In this document: piece by piece, positions 18,005 to 27,329 of the stretch
How the letters are laid out: each line of letters starts with the position of its first letter
Position numbering within the stretch: the stretch's first letter is position 1
NCBI GenBank assembly: GCA_905182405.1
Contig: CAJJBQ010000001.1
Location: 62,001 to 126,000, forward strand
DNA length: 64,000 nucleotides
DNA from: Akkermansiaceae bacterium
GTDB taxonomy: Bacteria > Verrucomicrobiota > Verrucomicrobiia > Verrucomicrobiales > Akkermansiaceae
Direction: 5' to 3'
Notes under the pieces: model-generated
What the model was told of the DNA's origin: nothing
Seen by the model: the letters and a program-made list of their open reading frames with translations, nothing else
Databases searched by the model: none
Translations under genes and position numbers: made by a program

Positions 18005-18679
18005 ATGAAAATGCTTCTCCTTTCCGCCCTTTTACTCTCTCCCCTCATGGCTGCGCCTGAGGGATTCACTTCGATCTTCAATGCTAAAGATTTCTCCGGC
18101 TGGTGGGGAGCAGCGACCGAAGATCCCGCAAAGTATTTGGCGCTTCCGCCAGAAAAACTGGCCGCTAAGAAAAAAACAAGCCTCGAGAACATCGCCAAGC
18201 ACTGGCAGGTCAAAGACGGTATCATCCACAACGACGGCCACGGTCTCTTTCTCACCACCGAGAAAAACTACGCCGACTTTGAGCTGCAGCTCGAATACAA
18301 GCTCGCCCCGAAAGCCGACAGCGGCATTTACCTCCGCGGCATTCCTCAAGTTCAGCTCTGGGACACCACCGAAGCCGGTGGCTCCTGGAAACACGGGGCC
18401 AAGAAAGGCTCGGGCGGACTCTGGAACAACCTGAAGGGAGCCCCAGGAAAGGATCCTCTGGTGCACGCCGACAACCCCGTGGGCGAATGGAACAAAATGA
18501 CCGTCAAACTTGTTGGTGAAAAGGTCACCGTCATTCTTAACGGCAAGACGGTGGTCGATGACGCCACCCTCTCGAACTACTTCGACCGCAAAGGCGGCCT
18601 TCCTCCAAAAGGCCCGATCCAACTCCAGACCCACGGCGCGCCCGTGGAGTGGCGGAATATTTTCGTGAAGGAACTTTAG
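18005..18679 (+). CDS. DUF1080 (3-keto-disaccharide hydrolase) family protein
   Basis: A 224-residue secreted protein with a signal peptide ending MAAP. The DUF1080 jellyroll covers nearly the whole mature protein: GFTSIFNAKDFSGWWG at the start, 'ADFELQLEYKLAPKADSGIYLRG', 'QLWDTTEAGG', 'GEWNKMTVKLVGEKVTVILNGK' and 'GPIQLQTHGAPVEWRNIFVKEL' at the end. The family includes 3-keto-disaccharide hydrolases that cleave oxidised glycosides. It converges on the PQQ-propeller operon. Confidence 0.9.
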   Translation: MKMLLLSALLLSPLMAAPEGFTSIFNAKDFSGWWGAATEDPAKYLALPPEKLAAKKKTSLENIAKHWQVKDGIIHNDGHGLFLTTEKNYADFELQLEYKLAPKADSGIYLRGIPQVQLWDTTEAGGSWKHGAKKGSGGLWNNLKGAPGKDPLVHADNPVGEWNKMTVKLVGEKVTVILNGKTVVDDATLSNYFDRKGGLPPKGPIQLQTHGAPVEWRNIFVKEL

Positions 18680-18757
18680 TTTCTCTCTCTCGAGACGCGC
18701 CAGCGAGAGGAGCAGTGGCTCTGGCTTTGCACGCCCTACTCATAAAAAAAGGCAACT

Positions 18758-20344
18758 CTACTTCTTCCCGATCGCGTAGATGTGCGTCTGGGTCGCGATG
18801 TAGACGGTGTTATTCGCCACCATTGCGCTGGAGTAAATCGGCGCTGGAAATTCGATGAGAGCGAGCTGCTCAAGTTCCTTGCCCGCTTTCAAAATATGCA
18901 GCTCACCATCTTCGGTTCCCAACCAAACTTTGCCATCGGCCACGAGAGTGGAGCCCCAAATGCGGGACTGGGTTTCGTGCACCCAATATTGCTTCCCGGT
19001 CTTGGCATCGTAACAGTGGATGTCACCATCGTATTCTGCTGCGTAGACGAGTCCGTCCGCCACGCTCATGGTGGAAATGGAGCGACCGATTTCTTTCGAG
19101 CTCCAGACTGTCTTTCCATCTGCGCCGATACAGGTGATCAAGCCGACGCCGTCGCCGTGCTCAGGATCCTGGCCGATCATGATGTAAACAAGACCATCAT
19201 AAATGACGGTCGTGCCGATCACCTCACTGGGCCCCGCGTAGGTGGCATACTTGATGGGCTTGCCATCCTTCTCACGATACTCGATAGGATTGCAATTATG
19301 ACGCCAGAGTTCTTTTAAAATCCCAAAGCCTTCCTCATCAGGAACAGGCGTGGGCTCAAAGGCGTAAACAAATCCGTCTCCGCCACCCCAGACGATAGCG
19401 TCTTTTTCACCGATCTTACCGTGAGCAGGTGAAGACCAACTCGCGTGAAGCACACGGGAAGAAACTCCAGCGGCTTCCTCGCCAACCAATTCTCCGCTAT
19501 TCTTATCGAGCGCGACCAAGGATGGTGCACCTTCGTTTGGAATATTGGTGTGGGACCAGTCAACTCCATTGGAAGTCGCGGTGAAAAGCATGTCGCCCAC
19601 CAGAACCGGCGAGCAGGACGAAACGTTGTGCGGAAAGATTCCGAGTTCAGCACGCATGTCGTAAATCCAAATGATATCGGCGGACTTGTCGTCGATTACG
19701 ACGGGCGTGCCATCGGTCGAGGAATACTTTGCCTCGTCCTTGAAAGGACCGTCGTTGCCATTGGCCATGCCATTAACATCAAGGCAAATTACTTCGCCGC
19801 GGTTCGTGACGAGCCACATGCGGTCGCCTTCCACTGCGGGAGACGAGCAGAGGCCGACGTATTCCCAGTCGCTAACCTTACCGGCACCGAGCTTGGGAAT
19901 GACGAGCTGCCAGAGATATTCGCCAGTCTTCTCGTCAAGCGCCATGAGGATCCCGCGGTCACCCTGCTGCTTTTCATCGCGAGGAGATTCGTTGTTCGTG
20001 CCTACATAAACGCGGCCTCCTGCGACCACAGTATTTCCGTAGGCCTGAGATCCGAGCTTGGAGGCCCATTTGATATTCTTGGACTCGTCGAGGAGTGCGG
20101 CTTCGGTATCGTCGTCGAGCTCTCCCGGGAGAATGTCGACAGGCAGACCCTTGGCATTACCAACCATGTTGCGGGTGCCGTCGTAGCCCCACATGGGCCA
20201 TTCTTTCGTGATTTCAAAAGCTGCTGTTCCGCTGGCCGTGGTCTCGACCTTGGCAGTTGGTTCTTCGCTTTTTTCGGCAGGTGTCTCCTTACAGGAAACA
20301 AGAAGAGTGAGCCCGGTAAAAAGGAGTCCGTTGGAGATTTTCAT
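18758..20344 (-). CDS. PQQ-type beta-propeller lipoprotein
   Basis: A lipoprotein of 528 residues from ATG 20344 (signal with lipobox LLVSC), followed by a Glu/Thr-rich tether and PQQ-like propeller blades (GRVYVGTNNE, WLVTNRGEVICLDVNG, LVYAAEYDGDIHCYDAKTGKQYW, KVWLGTEDGELHIL). An ATG at 20380 overlaps the stop of the upstream gene (ATGA) and would add 12 residues before the same signal peptide, so translational coupling is possible. No PQQ-dehydrogenase catalytic residues were identified; a BamB-like or quinoprotein-like surface role is inferred. Confidence 0.85.
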   Translation of the reverse strand: MKISNGLLFTGLTLLVSCKETPAEKSEEPTAKVETTASGTAAFEITKEWPMWGYDGTRNMVGNAKGLPVDILPGELDDDTEAALLDESKNIKWASKLGSQAYGNTVVAGGRVYVGTNNESPRDEKQQGDRGILMALDEKTGEYLWQLVIPKLGAGKVSDWEYVGLCSSPAVEGDRMWLVTNRGEVICLDVNGMANGNDGPFKDEAKYSSTDGTPVVIDDKSADIIWIYDMRAELGIFPHNVSSCSPVLVGDMLFTATSNGVDWSHTNIPNEGAPSLVALDKNSGELVGEEAAGVSSRVLHASWSSPAHGKIGEKDAIVWGGGDGFVYAFEPTPVPDEEGFGILKELWRHNCNPIEYREKDGKPIKYATYAGPSEVIGTTVIYDGLVYIMIGQDPEHGDGVGLITCIGADGKTVWSSKEIGRSISTMSVADGLVYAAEYDGDIHCYDAKTGKQYWVHETQSRIWGSTLVADGKVWLGTEDGELHILKAGKELEQLALIEFPAPIYSSAMVANNTVYIATQTHIYAIGKK

Positions 20345-20376
20345 AGCGATGTAGTTTTGAGAGTTGAGGCGAAGAA

Positions 20377-22659
20377 TCATTCTCCGGCAGTGATTTTAAT
20401 ATTGTCGACGTAAACCCGCTTCTGGGCTTGAGGAGAAAAGGCAAAGACGCCGGGGGCACCTTGGGGATGAAGACGTTTGACGGGAACCTCGATGGTCCAC
20501 TGGGCAGGCTCGGGCTCACCCTTTACGTAGGCCTTCGCCAAGATCACACCGGATCCGTCACCGTTGTCCTTGATAGCGGTCTTGAGGTGATACCAGGTGT
20601 TCGCCTTGATCGGAAACTTGACCGCTTGCTGAACGCGCTCGTAGTTGCTGGAAACTTCGAGTTGGTTCTTGTTACCTACGAGCGTGATGCGGTAGCGCTG
20701 GTTCACGAGGCCAACCTCGGATTTGATGCGACGGTTGCCATCGGTCATGACATCGGCTTCGAGCACGTAGTTTTTCATGTCCTCGCCGCCGAAGAAATTC
20801 ATGGTGCGCTGGAAGAGAAGGTTATCGAGACGGTTCGCGATGACCTTGGAGCCATCTTTTTCAAGCACGTGCCACTTAATGCGGGCACCGAGCCAAGCGA
20901 GCGGCGGAAAGTTTACCTTTTCACCCTTAAACTCCATCTTGAGTTCGACCTTTTCGAAGTCTTCGGAGTAGCCGACCGAGGCCTCGACCCGACCACGGGT
21001 GGTCGCCGACATTCCCTTGCGGGTCACCTTGAGGGCACCTGCCGAAATCGCGGCATCAGCGGCGGCGGTCAACTTGCCCGTTTTCGCATCAAGGGTAGCA
21101 TCAACCTTCGCCTTCACCCTGGCAGTGGGTGGAATGAACTTTTCCCAAGAAAGCGCTTCGGTGATTACTTCGACGCGGTGGCCTTGTTGATCGAGCCCGT
21201 AGACTTTGAACCCCTGAGTCTTGCCCGGAGCGATCGCGAACTCAGCAGGAACAATCTGGAGTTGCGCAACTTCGCCGAGAGTATCTTTTTCATCGGTGCC
21301 CTTGTTGGTTTTATAATCACGATCCTTATCGCCAAAGCAGTAGAGACCATCGCGCGTGGAGAGATACACTTTCCCGGCCCAAATGATCGGCGCTGCGAGA
21401 GCTTTCACCCCGCTGCCACTCTCATCCTTGATCTCTGCCTTGGAGAGAACCTTTCCTTGCTCATCGACAATCGCGAAGGTGCCTTCGAAGAACGGGGCGT
21501 AGATTTTTCCATCGCCGTGGATCGGTGAGGCGTGAATCTGATCGGGAGCGATCTTGGTATGCCAGGCTGTTTTTCCGTCAGCAGCATTCACCGCGATGAG
21601 TTCGCCGGTGAAGTTTGTCGTGTAAACGCGATCCTTGACCAAGATGGGCGAGCTGGTGAAGCCGATGTGATCGTCATTGCGCCAAGCTTCCGCATCGGGA
21701 GTGAGAACGATCTGCTCTGCGGGATACTCGGTGGGGATGTTCAGGCAGACGAGGCGGCCCTTGGAAGTTGAGTCGATATTCTCCTTTCCGTGGATTGCGA
21801 TGAGCTTGTCTTTTCCATAGAGGAGAACCTGCGAGTTGACTCCACCTTGGGAAAGCTGAAAACGCCAGACAGGAGCACCCGTGCGGGCATTGACGCAAAC
21901 GATGTTTCCGCAGCCCGTTCCAGCGTAGAAAACGCGCTGATCACCGAGTTGTCCGAAGACCGGCATCGAGAACGAACTATCCACCGGACGGATTCCAGGG
22001 CTGGAATACCAAACGAGCTCGCCCGTAATCTTATCGAAGGCATAAAAACGATCGCGAGCCGGGCCTGTTGTTCCCCAGTTTGCGGTGACGCAGTGGAAGA
22101 TCACGAGTGGGCCATCGACCGCAGCCGATCCCGTCCGGCCGTTTGGAAAAGTGAGGCGGGAAAGCTCCTCCATGAGGGAGATCTCCCAAAGCTGCTCGCC
22201 ATCCGCAGTGAATGCGACACAGCGTCCATTGGAAGTTTGGAGGTAGACATTGCCAGTCTCGGCATCAACCACAGGCGATCCGACGCCGTAGCGATTGTAG
22301 ACCACGTCTGAAATGTAGTCGCTGAAGCGTTTCTCCCATTTTTTCTCACCCGTCTTGGCGTCAAGGCAGAGGAGAATCTCCTGAACATCCTCTGCGGGGT
22401 CAGGGCCGTCCTGACCGTATCCGAAGGCGTACAGATTGCCGTTAGCGATCACGGGGGCACCTGCACTATTGAGGTCGTATTTCCAAAGTTGATTGGAGCC
22501 GCCCACTTCCCACTCACTCGGAAGGTTTGTTTCGTGAGTGGTGCCATTTTGGTCAGGACCACGCCAGTTCAACCAGCCATCGACCTGTGCTGAAGCAAGC
22601 GGAGTAGCGGCTGCCAGGGCGCTCCAAAGAAAAATTCGAAAATTCATGGGGTATTTCAT
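20377..22659 (-). CDS. large PQQ-type beta-propeller protein with C-terminal jellyroll
   Basis: A 760-residue exported protein (signal peptide ending PLASA; an alternative ATG lies at 22647). Residues about 30-430 are propeller repeats (WRGPDQNGT, LLCLDAKTGEKKWEKRF, VYLQTSNGRCVAFTADGEQLWEISL, GNIVCVNARTGAPVWRF, ELIAVNAADGKTAWH, LYCFGDKDRD). A middle Ig-like region follows, and the last 180 residues resemble a LamG/DUF1080-type jellyroll (NYVLEADVMTDGNRRIKSEVG, TWYHLKTAIKD). It forms a two-gene operon with the downstream propeller lipoprotein, sharing ATGA. The role is unknown. Confidence 0.85.
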   Translation of the reverse strand: MKYPMNFRIFLWSALAAATPLASAQVDGWLNWRGPDQNGTTHETNLPSEWEVGGSNQLWKYDLNSAGAPVIANGNLYAFGYGQDGPDPAEDVQEILLCLDAKTGEKKWEKRFSDYISDVVYNRYGVGSPVVDAETGNVYLQTSNGRCVAFTADGEQLWEISLMEELSRLTFPNGRTGSAAVDGPLVIFHCVTANWGTTGPARDRFYAFDKITGELVWYSSPGIRPVDSSFSMPVFGQLGDQRVFYAGTGCGNIVCVNARTGAPVWRFQLSQGGVNSQVLLYGKDKLIAIHGKENIDSTSKGRLVCLNIPTEYPAEQIVLTPDAEAWRNDDHIGFTSSPILVKDRVYTTNFTGELIAVNAADGKTAWHTKIAPDQIHASPIHGDGKIYAPFFEGTFAIVDEQGKVLSKAEIKDESGSGVKALAAPIIWAGKVYLSTRDGLYCFGDKDRDYKTNKGTDEKDTLGEVAQLQIVPAEFAIAPGKTQGFKVYGLDQQGHRVEVITEALSWEKFIPPTARVKAKVDATLDAKTGKLTAAADAAISAGALKVTRKGMSATTRGRVEASVGYSEDFEKVELKMEFKGEKVNFPPLAWLGARIKWHVLEKDGSKVIANRLDNLLFQRTMNFFGGEDMKNYVLEADVMTDGNRRIKSEVGLVNQRYRITLVGNKNQLEVSSNYERVQQAVKFPIKANTWYHLKTAIKDNGDGSGVILAKAYVKGEPEPAQWTIEVPVKRLHPQGAPGVFAFSPQAQKRVYVDNIKITAGE

Positions 22660-22926
22660 ACGGCTGATAAAGCTAGTACTCTCATCTTTCCTCCCGAATC
22701 CGTCAAGTCGTGGCTCTACTCATTCCAATCACTCCGTAATTCAATAAAACCTTAACACGTTTCTCTCCAAACCCTGCTCACCCGCTCTAATTTTAAAAAA
22801 ATGATTTAGAATTCCTGATATCTTTCGTTTTAGGAGCAATTATTCATCGCCGAACTTACTTATAATCGTGAAGCCGTTAACCCTCACATCAGCCCTCATC
22901 AACGGAGCGGCTCTGCCGTAAGAGCG

Positions 22927-23357
22927 CTACTTCTTCGCCTGTTCGAAGAGCCACTCGTGGACCTTCACATCGCTGGTCACATCACCCGAGATGCCATGAC
23001 CCGCTTCGGGGAACTCGGTGTATTTGAAAACCTTCGACCGCTTCAGTTCCTCGGCGCAGTTCCTCGCATACTCAGGTTTCACCACGGTATCTTTCGCGCC
23101 GTGGAAGGACCAAATTGGCATCGACTTAAGCTTTCCTACTCCCGAAGCCCCACCCGCGATGGGGATCCCGGCCGCAAAAATCTTGGGCTCCTCTTTTAGG
23201 AAATGCCAGGTCCCGAACCCTCCCATAGAGTAGCCAATCACATAGACGCGCTTCTCATCGATAATCGGAAGCTTCTTGAGGAGATCTTTGATGAGAGAAA
23301 TGGTCTCATCACCCGGAGCATCGTCCCAACCCCCGCCAGTCCCTCCATGAGGCTGTT
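22927..23357 (-). pseudogene. 5'-truncated alpha/beta hydrolase (predicted peptidase/esterase)
   Basis: Reading from a stop at about 23359 the minus strand gives GGTGGGWDDAPGDETISLIK then DLLKKLPIIDEKRVYVIGYS and MGGFGTWHFLKEEP, ending at TAG 22927. The nucleophile elbow GYSMGG, the acid region (SFHGAKDTVV) and the catalytic His (EAGHG) are intact, but the first half, with signal peptide, HGxG oxyanion loop and PQCP segment, is missing. No ribosome site precedes any start. I read it as the 3' half of a deleted gene. A complete relative of the same family lies at 46890-47681. Confidence 0.75.
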
Positions 23358-23426
23358 AACAAAGCGGCGCCTTTCGTCTTGCCTTCGCTGGTGCGAAGTG
23401 TTGACTCCCCACAGTTAAAAACAACC

Positions 23427-23927
23427 GTGAACGCCTACGAAATCTATCAAGAAATTGACCACTCTATTGTCGCCGACATGTGCCAGTGGATCCGTGAAAA
23501 TGACAAAAACCTCTACAACTCTGCCGTCGGGAGTCTCGCGGCGAATCGTAAGCTGAGACCCATCTTCATTCAGAAGAAGAAGCCGGTTGATCAGTATGTT
23601 TGGCTTCACAAAACGCTCAAGCTCCGCACCAGCGACACCGTGGGCGAGCACCTATTCCAAGTCTGGTTCATGAAAGGTCAACAGGAAGTCTTAAAGGACT
23701 TCTGCGATGGCATGGAGATCGAGCACGATGGCGCAGGCCAAGTGGAAGGAGACCTTCCGAAGGAACTCGCCGCCGACAAGCTCACGAGCACCGTCGACAC
23801 TCTAGTGGGTCCTCATGACCCCAAGCTCATCACACTTTACCTGCGCGTCTTCAACCTGCAGCGCCCTGGAGGCTGGGACTCTCTCAGCGAGATCCTCAGC
23901 TCTGATGAGCGACTGAAGCTCAGCTGA
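23427..23927 (+). CDS. conserved hypothetical protein of Verrucomicrobiales type
   Basis: I start this at GTG 23427 (VNAYEIYQEIDHSIVADMCQ), because the ATG at 23379 adds a poorly coding leader that runs back towards the hydrolase remnant. The 166-residue product is soluble and alpha/beta in character, with conserved-looking blocks WIRENDKNLYNSAVGSLA, PIFIQKKKPVDQYVWLHK and FQVWFMKGQQEVLKDFCDG. I believe similar proteins occur widely in Verrucomicrobiales but know no function. It converges on the OmpA gene. Confidence 0.7.
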   Translation: MNAYEIYQEIDHSIVADMCQWIRENDKNLYNSAVGSLAANRKLRPIFIQKKKPVDQYVWLHKTLKLRTSDTVGEHLFQVWFMKGQQEVLKDFCDGMEIEHDGAGQVEGDLPKELAADKLTSTVDTLVGPHDPKLITLYLRVFNLQRPGGWDSLSEILSSDERLKLS

Positions 23928-23964
23928 GTTGTCTAAACTTTAATCTGACGAGAAGTCATCGCGC

Positions 23965-25878
23965 TTAATCCAGAATGTGGATCTCGACGCGACGGTTGCG
24001 GCGGCGATTTTCCTCGTTCGTGTTAGGCACGAGAGGTTCGGCGTCTGCCATTCCGCGCGACTTGAGGAGGTCCGGGTCGATGCCATTCTCGCACAAGTAG
24101 GTGGAGAGTGAACCGGCACGGTTCTGACTAAGTTTGAGATTGTCCTCCTTTGACCCGAGATCGCAGGTGTGACCGACAATTTCAAACCGTGCGCTCGGGA
24201 ACATTGCCAAAACCTCTTTCATATCGTTCAGGACCCGCTGTTGCTGATCCCTGACATTCGCAATACCGAGAGCATAGCGAACAGAATTGACCGTAGCGAT
24301 GCGGATCTTTAGAGCGTGCATATGCTTCTCAGTTGCTTCCGACTTAAGATGAAGTTTCCCCAAGTCCATGCGCACTTTCTTTAAGTCGGCTTCCCGGCTC
24401 GCGAGCTTGGCCACAAGGTCTTCCTTTTCCTCTTCGATCTTAGCGATCACCGTCGTGACTTTGGCCTGATCGACAGCTTGCGCTCGCGTATTTCTGAGCT
24501 CGGTCTCCCGCTTTGCGAGATCGTTCTGAAGCTTGGTTTTATCCTTTTCTAAAAGAGCAATCTTGAGAGTCGTAGCTTTGCTTTTCTCCCTCTGTTCAGT
24601 TGCGAGGCGAGTGAGTTTGGCTTCGTTCTTGGTAAAGATTTCTTCCAACCGTTTGGCCGTTTCTATGCGGAACTTTTTGTCCTCGGCACCACGAGCGGCA
24701 AGGGTGGCTGCCAGAGTTTCCTTCTCCTTCTTCAAGATCGCGGCATCAGCCACCGCCTTCTGTTGCATCGCGAAATCACTTCGGGCCTTCTTCAGGTCTG
24801 CCGCAAGCTTGGCTGCCAGCGCTGCCTCCTTTTCCTTGGCGGCAAGGGCTACCTGGGCTTCTTTAAGTTGCTTGGCGCCTAGCTGAAGCTTGCCAGTGAG
24901 TGCGGTCTTCTCCTGAACAAGCTGCGCTGCTGTCACGGAGAGTTTCTTCACCTCAGCGTCACGCACAACAAGGAGGCCCTTGCTGGCACCCAGATCTTTT
25001 TTGAGCTGATCCATGGAGGCGAGCATTTTAGTCTTCCCCGCAGGATCCGCCTTGAGACGCACAAGCTCTGCTTTGTTCTTGTTGAGAGTTTCCATGGCTA
25101 GCTTCTTTTCTCCCTCAAGACGGGTGATGGTCATTTGGAGACGCTCGCTGGTTGCCGCCTTTTTTGTCAGATCGGCAATCTCTGCACTGCGCTTTTTGAG
25201 ATCCGACTCGAGGCCGTCGTTCGAAGTTTCAAGCTCGGCCACACGGATTTCCGCTTTCTTCCGTTCATTTTCCGATTTCTCGAGAAGCTCCATGTTCCCT
25301 TTCAAATGAGCTAGAAGTGCGTCACGTTCACCCCGCAGCAATTGCACGTCCGCTAGTAGGTCCGCCCGGCCAACTGTCTCGGTGCGCAACATTTCTTCGA
25401 CCCGACCCGTCTCAATCTGGATTCTCCGAAACTCATTAAGCTGGGCGCTCGCTATTTTGAGAGCATTTCGTTCGACACCGAGTTCCTTCCTCAGGGCTGC
25501 CAGATCGCCATGGAGCGTCTTTTTAAGCTTGGCGATCTCAACCTCTGAAAACTTTCGAGGACCTTCCTCAAGCTGTTTGAGATTTCCGATCTGAGTGATC
25601 GCTCCCGTCAGCTTCCTCCTAAGCATGGTAACTTCATCCTCCTGATCCAACGCGACAGGTTGCTCTACGAGCTTACTATAGTCCTTCTGCAGCGCCCGAT
25701 AATCCTTGATCATTACCGAAAAATTCGACTCTAGATTAAGGACAAGATCGATCAGACGCTCTCGATCTTCCTGAAGATTACTCACATCCGGCTGCTCTGC
25801 ATTCGAAGGCGCAGCAGCGCAAAAAATGAGGCCAGCAGAGAGGCTGGCAAGGGGCCTGAACGAAATCATTCGAATCAT
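23965..25878 (-). CDS. OmpA-family protein with long coiled coil
   Basis: I start at ATG 25878 (MIRMISFRPLASL), which gives a signal peptide ending SNAEQ; the ATG at 25980 adds a charged leader. The mature protein, about 610 residues, is mostly coiled coil rich in Lys/Glu/Ala (about 50-500, with repeated EKEKAALAAK-like heptads). The C-terminal 110 residues are an OmpA/MotB peptidoglycan-binding domain (FEIVGHTCDLGSKEDNLKLS, QNRAGSLSTYL, NRRNRRVEIHIL). The layout suggests an envelope tether or periplasmic spacer. Confidence 0.88.
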   Translation of the reverse strand: MIRMISFRPLASLSAGLIFCAAAPSNAEQPDVSNLQEDRERLIDLVLNLESNFSVMIKDYRALQKDYSKLVEQPVALDQEDEVTMLRRKLTGAITQIGNLKQLEEGPRKFSEVEIAKLKKTLHGDLAALRKELGVERNALKIASAQLNEFRRIQIETGRVEEMLRTETVGRADLLADVQLLRGERDALLAHLKGNMELLEKSENERKKAEIRVAELETSNDGLESDLKKRSAEIADLTKKAATSERLQMTITRLEGEKKLAMETLNKNKAELVRLKADPAGKTKMLASMDQLKKDLGASKGLLVVRDAEVKKLSVTAAQLVQEKTALTGKLQLGAKQLKEAQVALAAKEKEAALAAKLAADLKKARSDFAMQQKAVADAAILKKEKETLAATLAARGAEDKKFRIETAKRLEEIFTKNEAKLTRLATEQREKSKATTLKIALLEKDKTKLQNDLAKRETELRNTRAQAVDQAKVTTVIAKIEEEKEDLVAKLASREADLKKVRMDLGKLHLKSEATEKHMHALKIRIATVNSVRYALGIANVRDQQQRVLNDMKEVLAMFPSARFEIVGHTCDLGSKEDNLKLSQNRAGSLSTYLCENGIDPDLLKSRGMADAEPLVPNTNEENRRRNRRVEIHILD

Positions 25879-25984
25879 AAGATATAATATTTTACTAATT
25901 TGGTCTTGAGCATCAAGCTTTCTGCGAAGAAACCGTAAATTTGTACGATGGATTTTCAGCCAGCGATCTTTTATAATCACGACG

Positions 25985-27313
25985 ATGACAGTGGGAGCAC
26001 AAGCGTTAAAAGGAAACGTCGCTCTCGATCACTTCCTCAAGTGCGATGCTCTACCTACCGCTTCAGTGGGTTTCTCCCTCATCCCGTTGGAAGGAGAAAT
26101 TGATCCTAACATCGAGCACAACGCAGATCTGGCGCTTATTCCCGCGTCCACCTTGAAGGCTGTCACCACCGCGACCGCGCTCCAAATCTTAGGAAAGGAA
26201 CATCGTTTCGTGACCCGACTTCTTCGTGATGGCGGCTCGATCATTGTCAAAGGCGGCGGCGATCCCACGCTTTCAATGACTTCCCCCGAGGCCGAATTCC
26301 CGGCCTGGCTCGACGCGCTAAAAAAAGCGGGCCTGACCGGGATCAAGGGCGACCTCATCATCGATACGACTCATTTTGAGCATCGTGCGATCCCCAACTC
26401 TTGGCCTTGGGGCGATATCGGGAACTACTACGGCTCGGGGGCCTGGGGGCTCAACTTTCATCTCAACTCATACGCCGTGACCTTTCAACCGGGAGCGCTC
26501 GGAGCCCCCGCCAAGCTCATCGGAACCGAGCCCCAACCTCCCAGGGTGCGATTCGAGAACCACATGCGCACCGGCCCCCCGGGCTCAGGAGACCAAGGTT
26601 ACCTCTACGGAGGCCCAAGAGCGGAAGTCATCCACTTCCGCGGCACCGTTCCGGCGGGTCCGAGCGCGTTCACGATCAAAGGAGCCCTCCCCAATCCACC
26701 CTTGAGCTGCGGAGTGGCCTTCCAACAGTATCTTTCGAAAAACAACTTCCCGCTCCACGGTGAGCTGAAGATCGGAACCGGCAGCGGTGAGGAAATCCAC
26801 CGACAAGAAAGCCCCTCACTCGAAAAAATCGTCACAGCCACGAATCACCAGAGCATCAATCTTTATGCCGAAGCCCTTCTCAATCAACTCGGCCAAGACG
26901 GTTCTACCGCAGCAGGTTTAAGCACTTTAAAAAATCACTGGCAGGCTCAAGGAGCCGATCTCACCGGTATGGTGATCTACGACGGCTCCGGCCTCTCGCC
27001 CCGAAATTCGATCACACCACGACAACTCGCCCACCTCCTCAAGTTGGCACGCATCCACGAAACCGGTGATCTTTTCGAAAAGTCCCTGCCGATCGCCGGA
27101 GTGAGTGGAACCCTCGCTTCCTTCGGAAATGGTTCCGCCATCGAAGGCCGCATTCACGCAAAGTCAGGCGGGATGTCTCGGGTAAAAACCTACGCCGGCT
27201 ATCTCACGAAGAAATCAGGCCAACGCTACGCTTTCGCACTGATGATTAACAATTTCGTTTCCGATCCAAAAAACGAGATGGTGGATTTCTTGAGTGCGCT
27301 CGTCTCAGATTGA
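25985..27313 (+). CDS. dacB: D-alanyl-D-alanine carboxypeptidase/endopeptidase (PBP4, S13 family)
   Basis: A 442-residue serine-type penicillin-binding protein of peptidase family S13. Catalytic motifs are clear: SxxK as Ser55-Thr-Leu-Lys58 (PASTLK), the SxN box as SGLSPRN and the KTG box as HAKSGG. It would trim or cleave peptidoglycan peptides in the periplasm. The ATG at 25985 gives no convincing signal peptide. The frame stays open upstream to about 25910, and the extended N-terminus (RKFVRWIFSQRSFIITTMTV then GAQA) looks more like an export signal but lacks an ATG, GTG or TTG. So the start is uncertain. Confidence 0.88.
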   Translation: MTVGAQALKGNVALDHFLKCDALPTASVGFSLIPLEGEIDPNIEHNADLALIPASTLKAVTTATALQILGKEHRFVTRLLRDGGSIIVKGGGDPTLSMTSPEAEFPAWLDALKKAGLTGIKGDLIIDTTHFEHRAIPNSWPWGDIGNYYGSGAWGLNFHLNSYAVTFQPGALGAPAKLIGTEPQPPRVRFENHMRTGPPGSGDQGYLYGGPRAEVIHFRGTVPAGPSAFTIKGALPNPPLSCGVAFQQYLSKNNFPLHGELKIGTGSGEEIHRQESPSLEKIVTATNHQSINLYAEALLNQLGQDGSTAAGLSTLKNHWQAQGADLTGMVIYDGSGLSPRNSITPRQLAHLLKLARIHETGDLFEKSLPIAGVSGTLASFGNGSAIEGRIHAKSGGMSRVKTYAGYLTKKSGQRYAFALMINNFVSDPKNEMVDFLSALVSD

Positions 27314-27329
27314 GCCATGTTGCTCTCTC

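Noticed and set aside
19445..21528. Two long plus-strand frames (about 322 and 366 codons)
   Set aside because: Both are antisense to the two PQQ-propeller genes, which have signal peptides and propeller repeats; the antisense frames show no recognisable domain.
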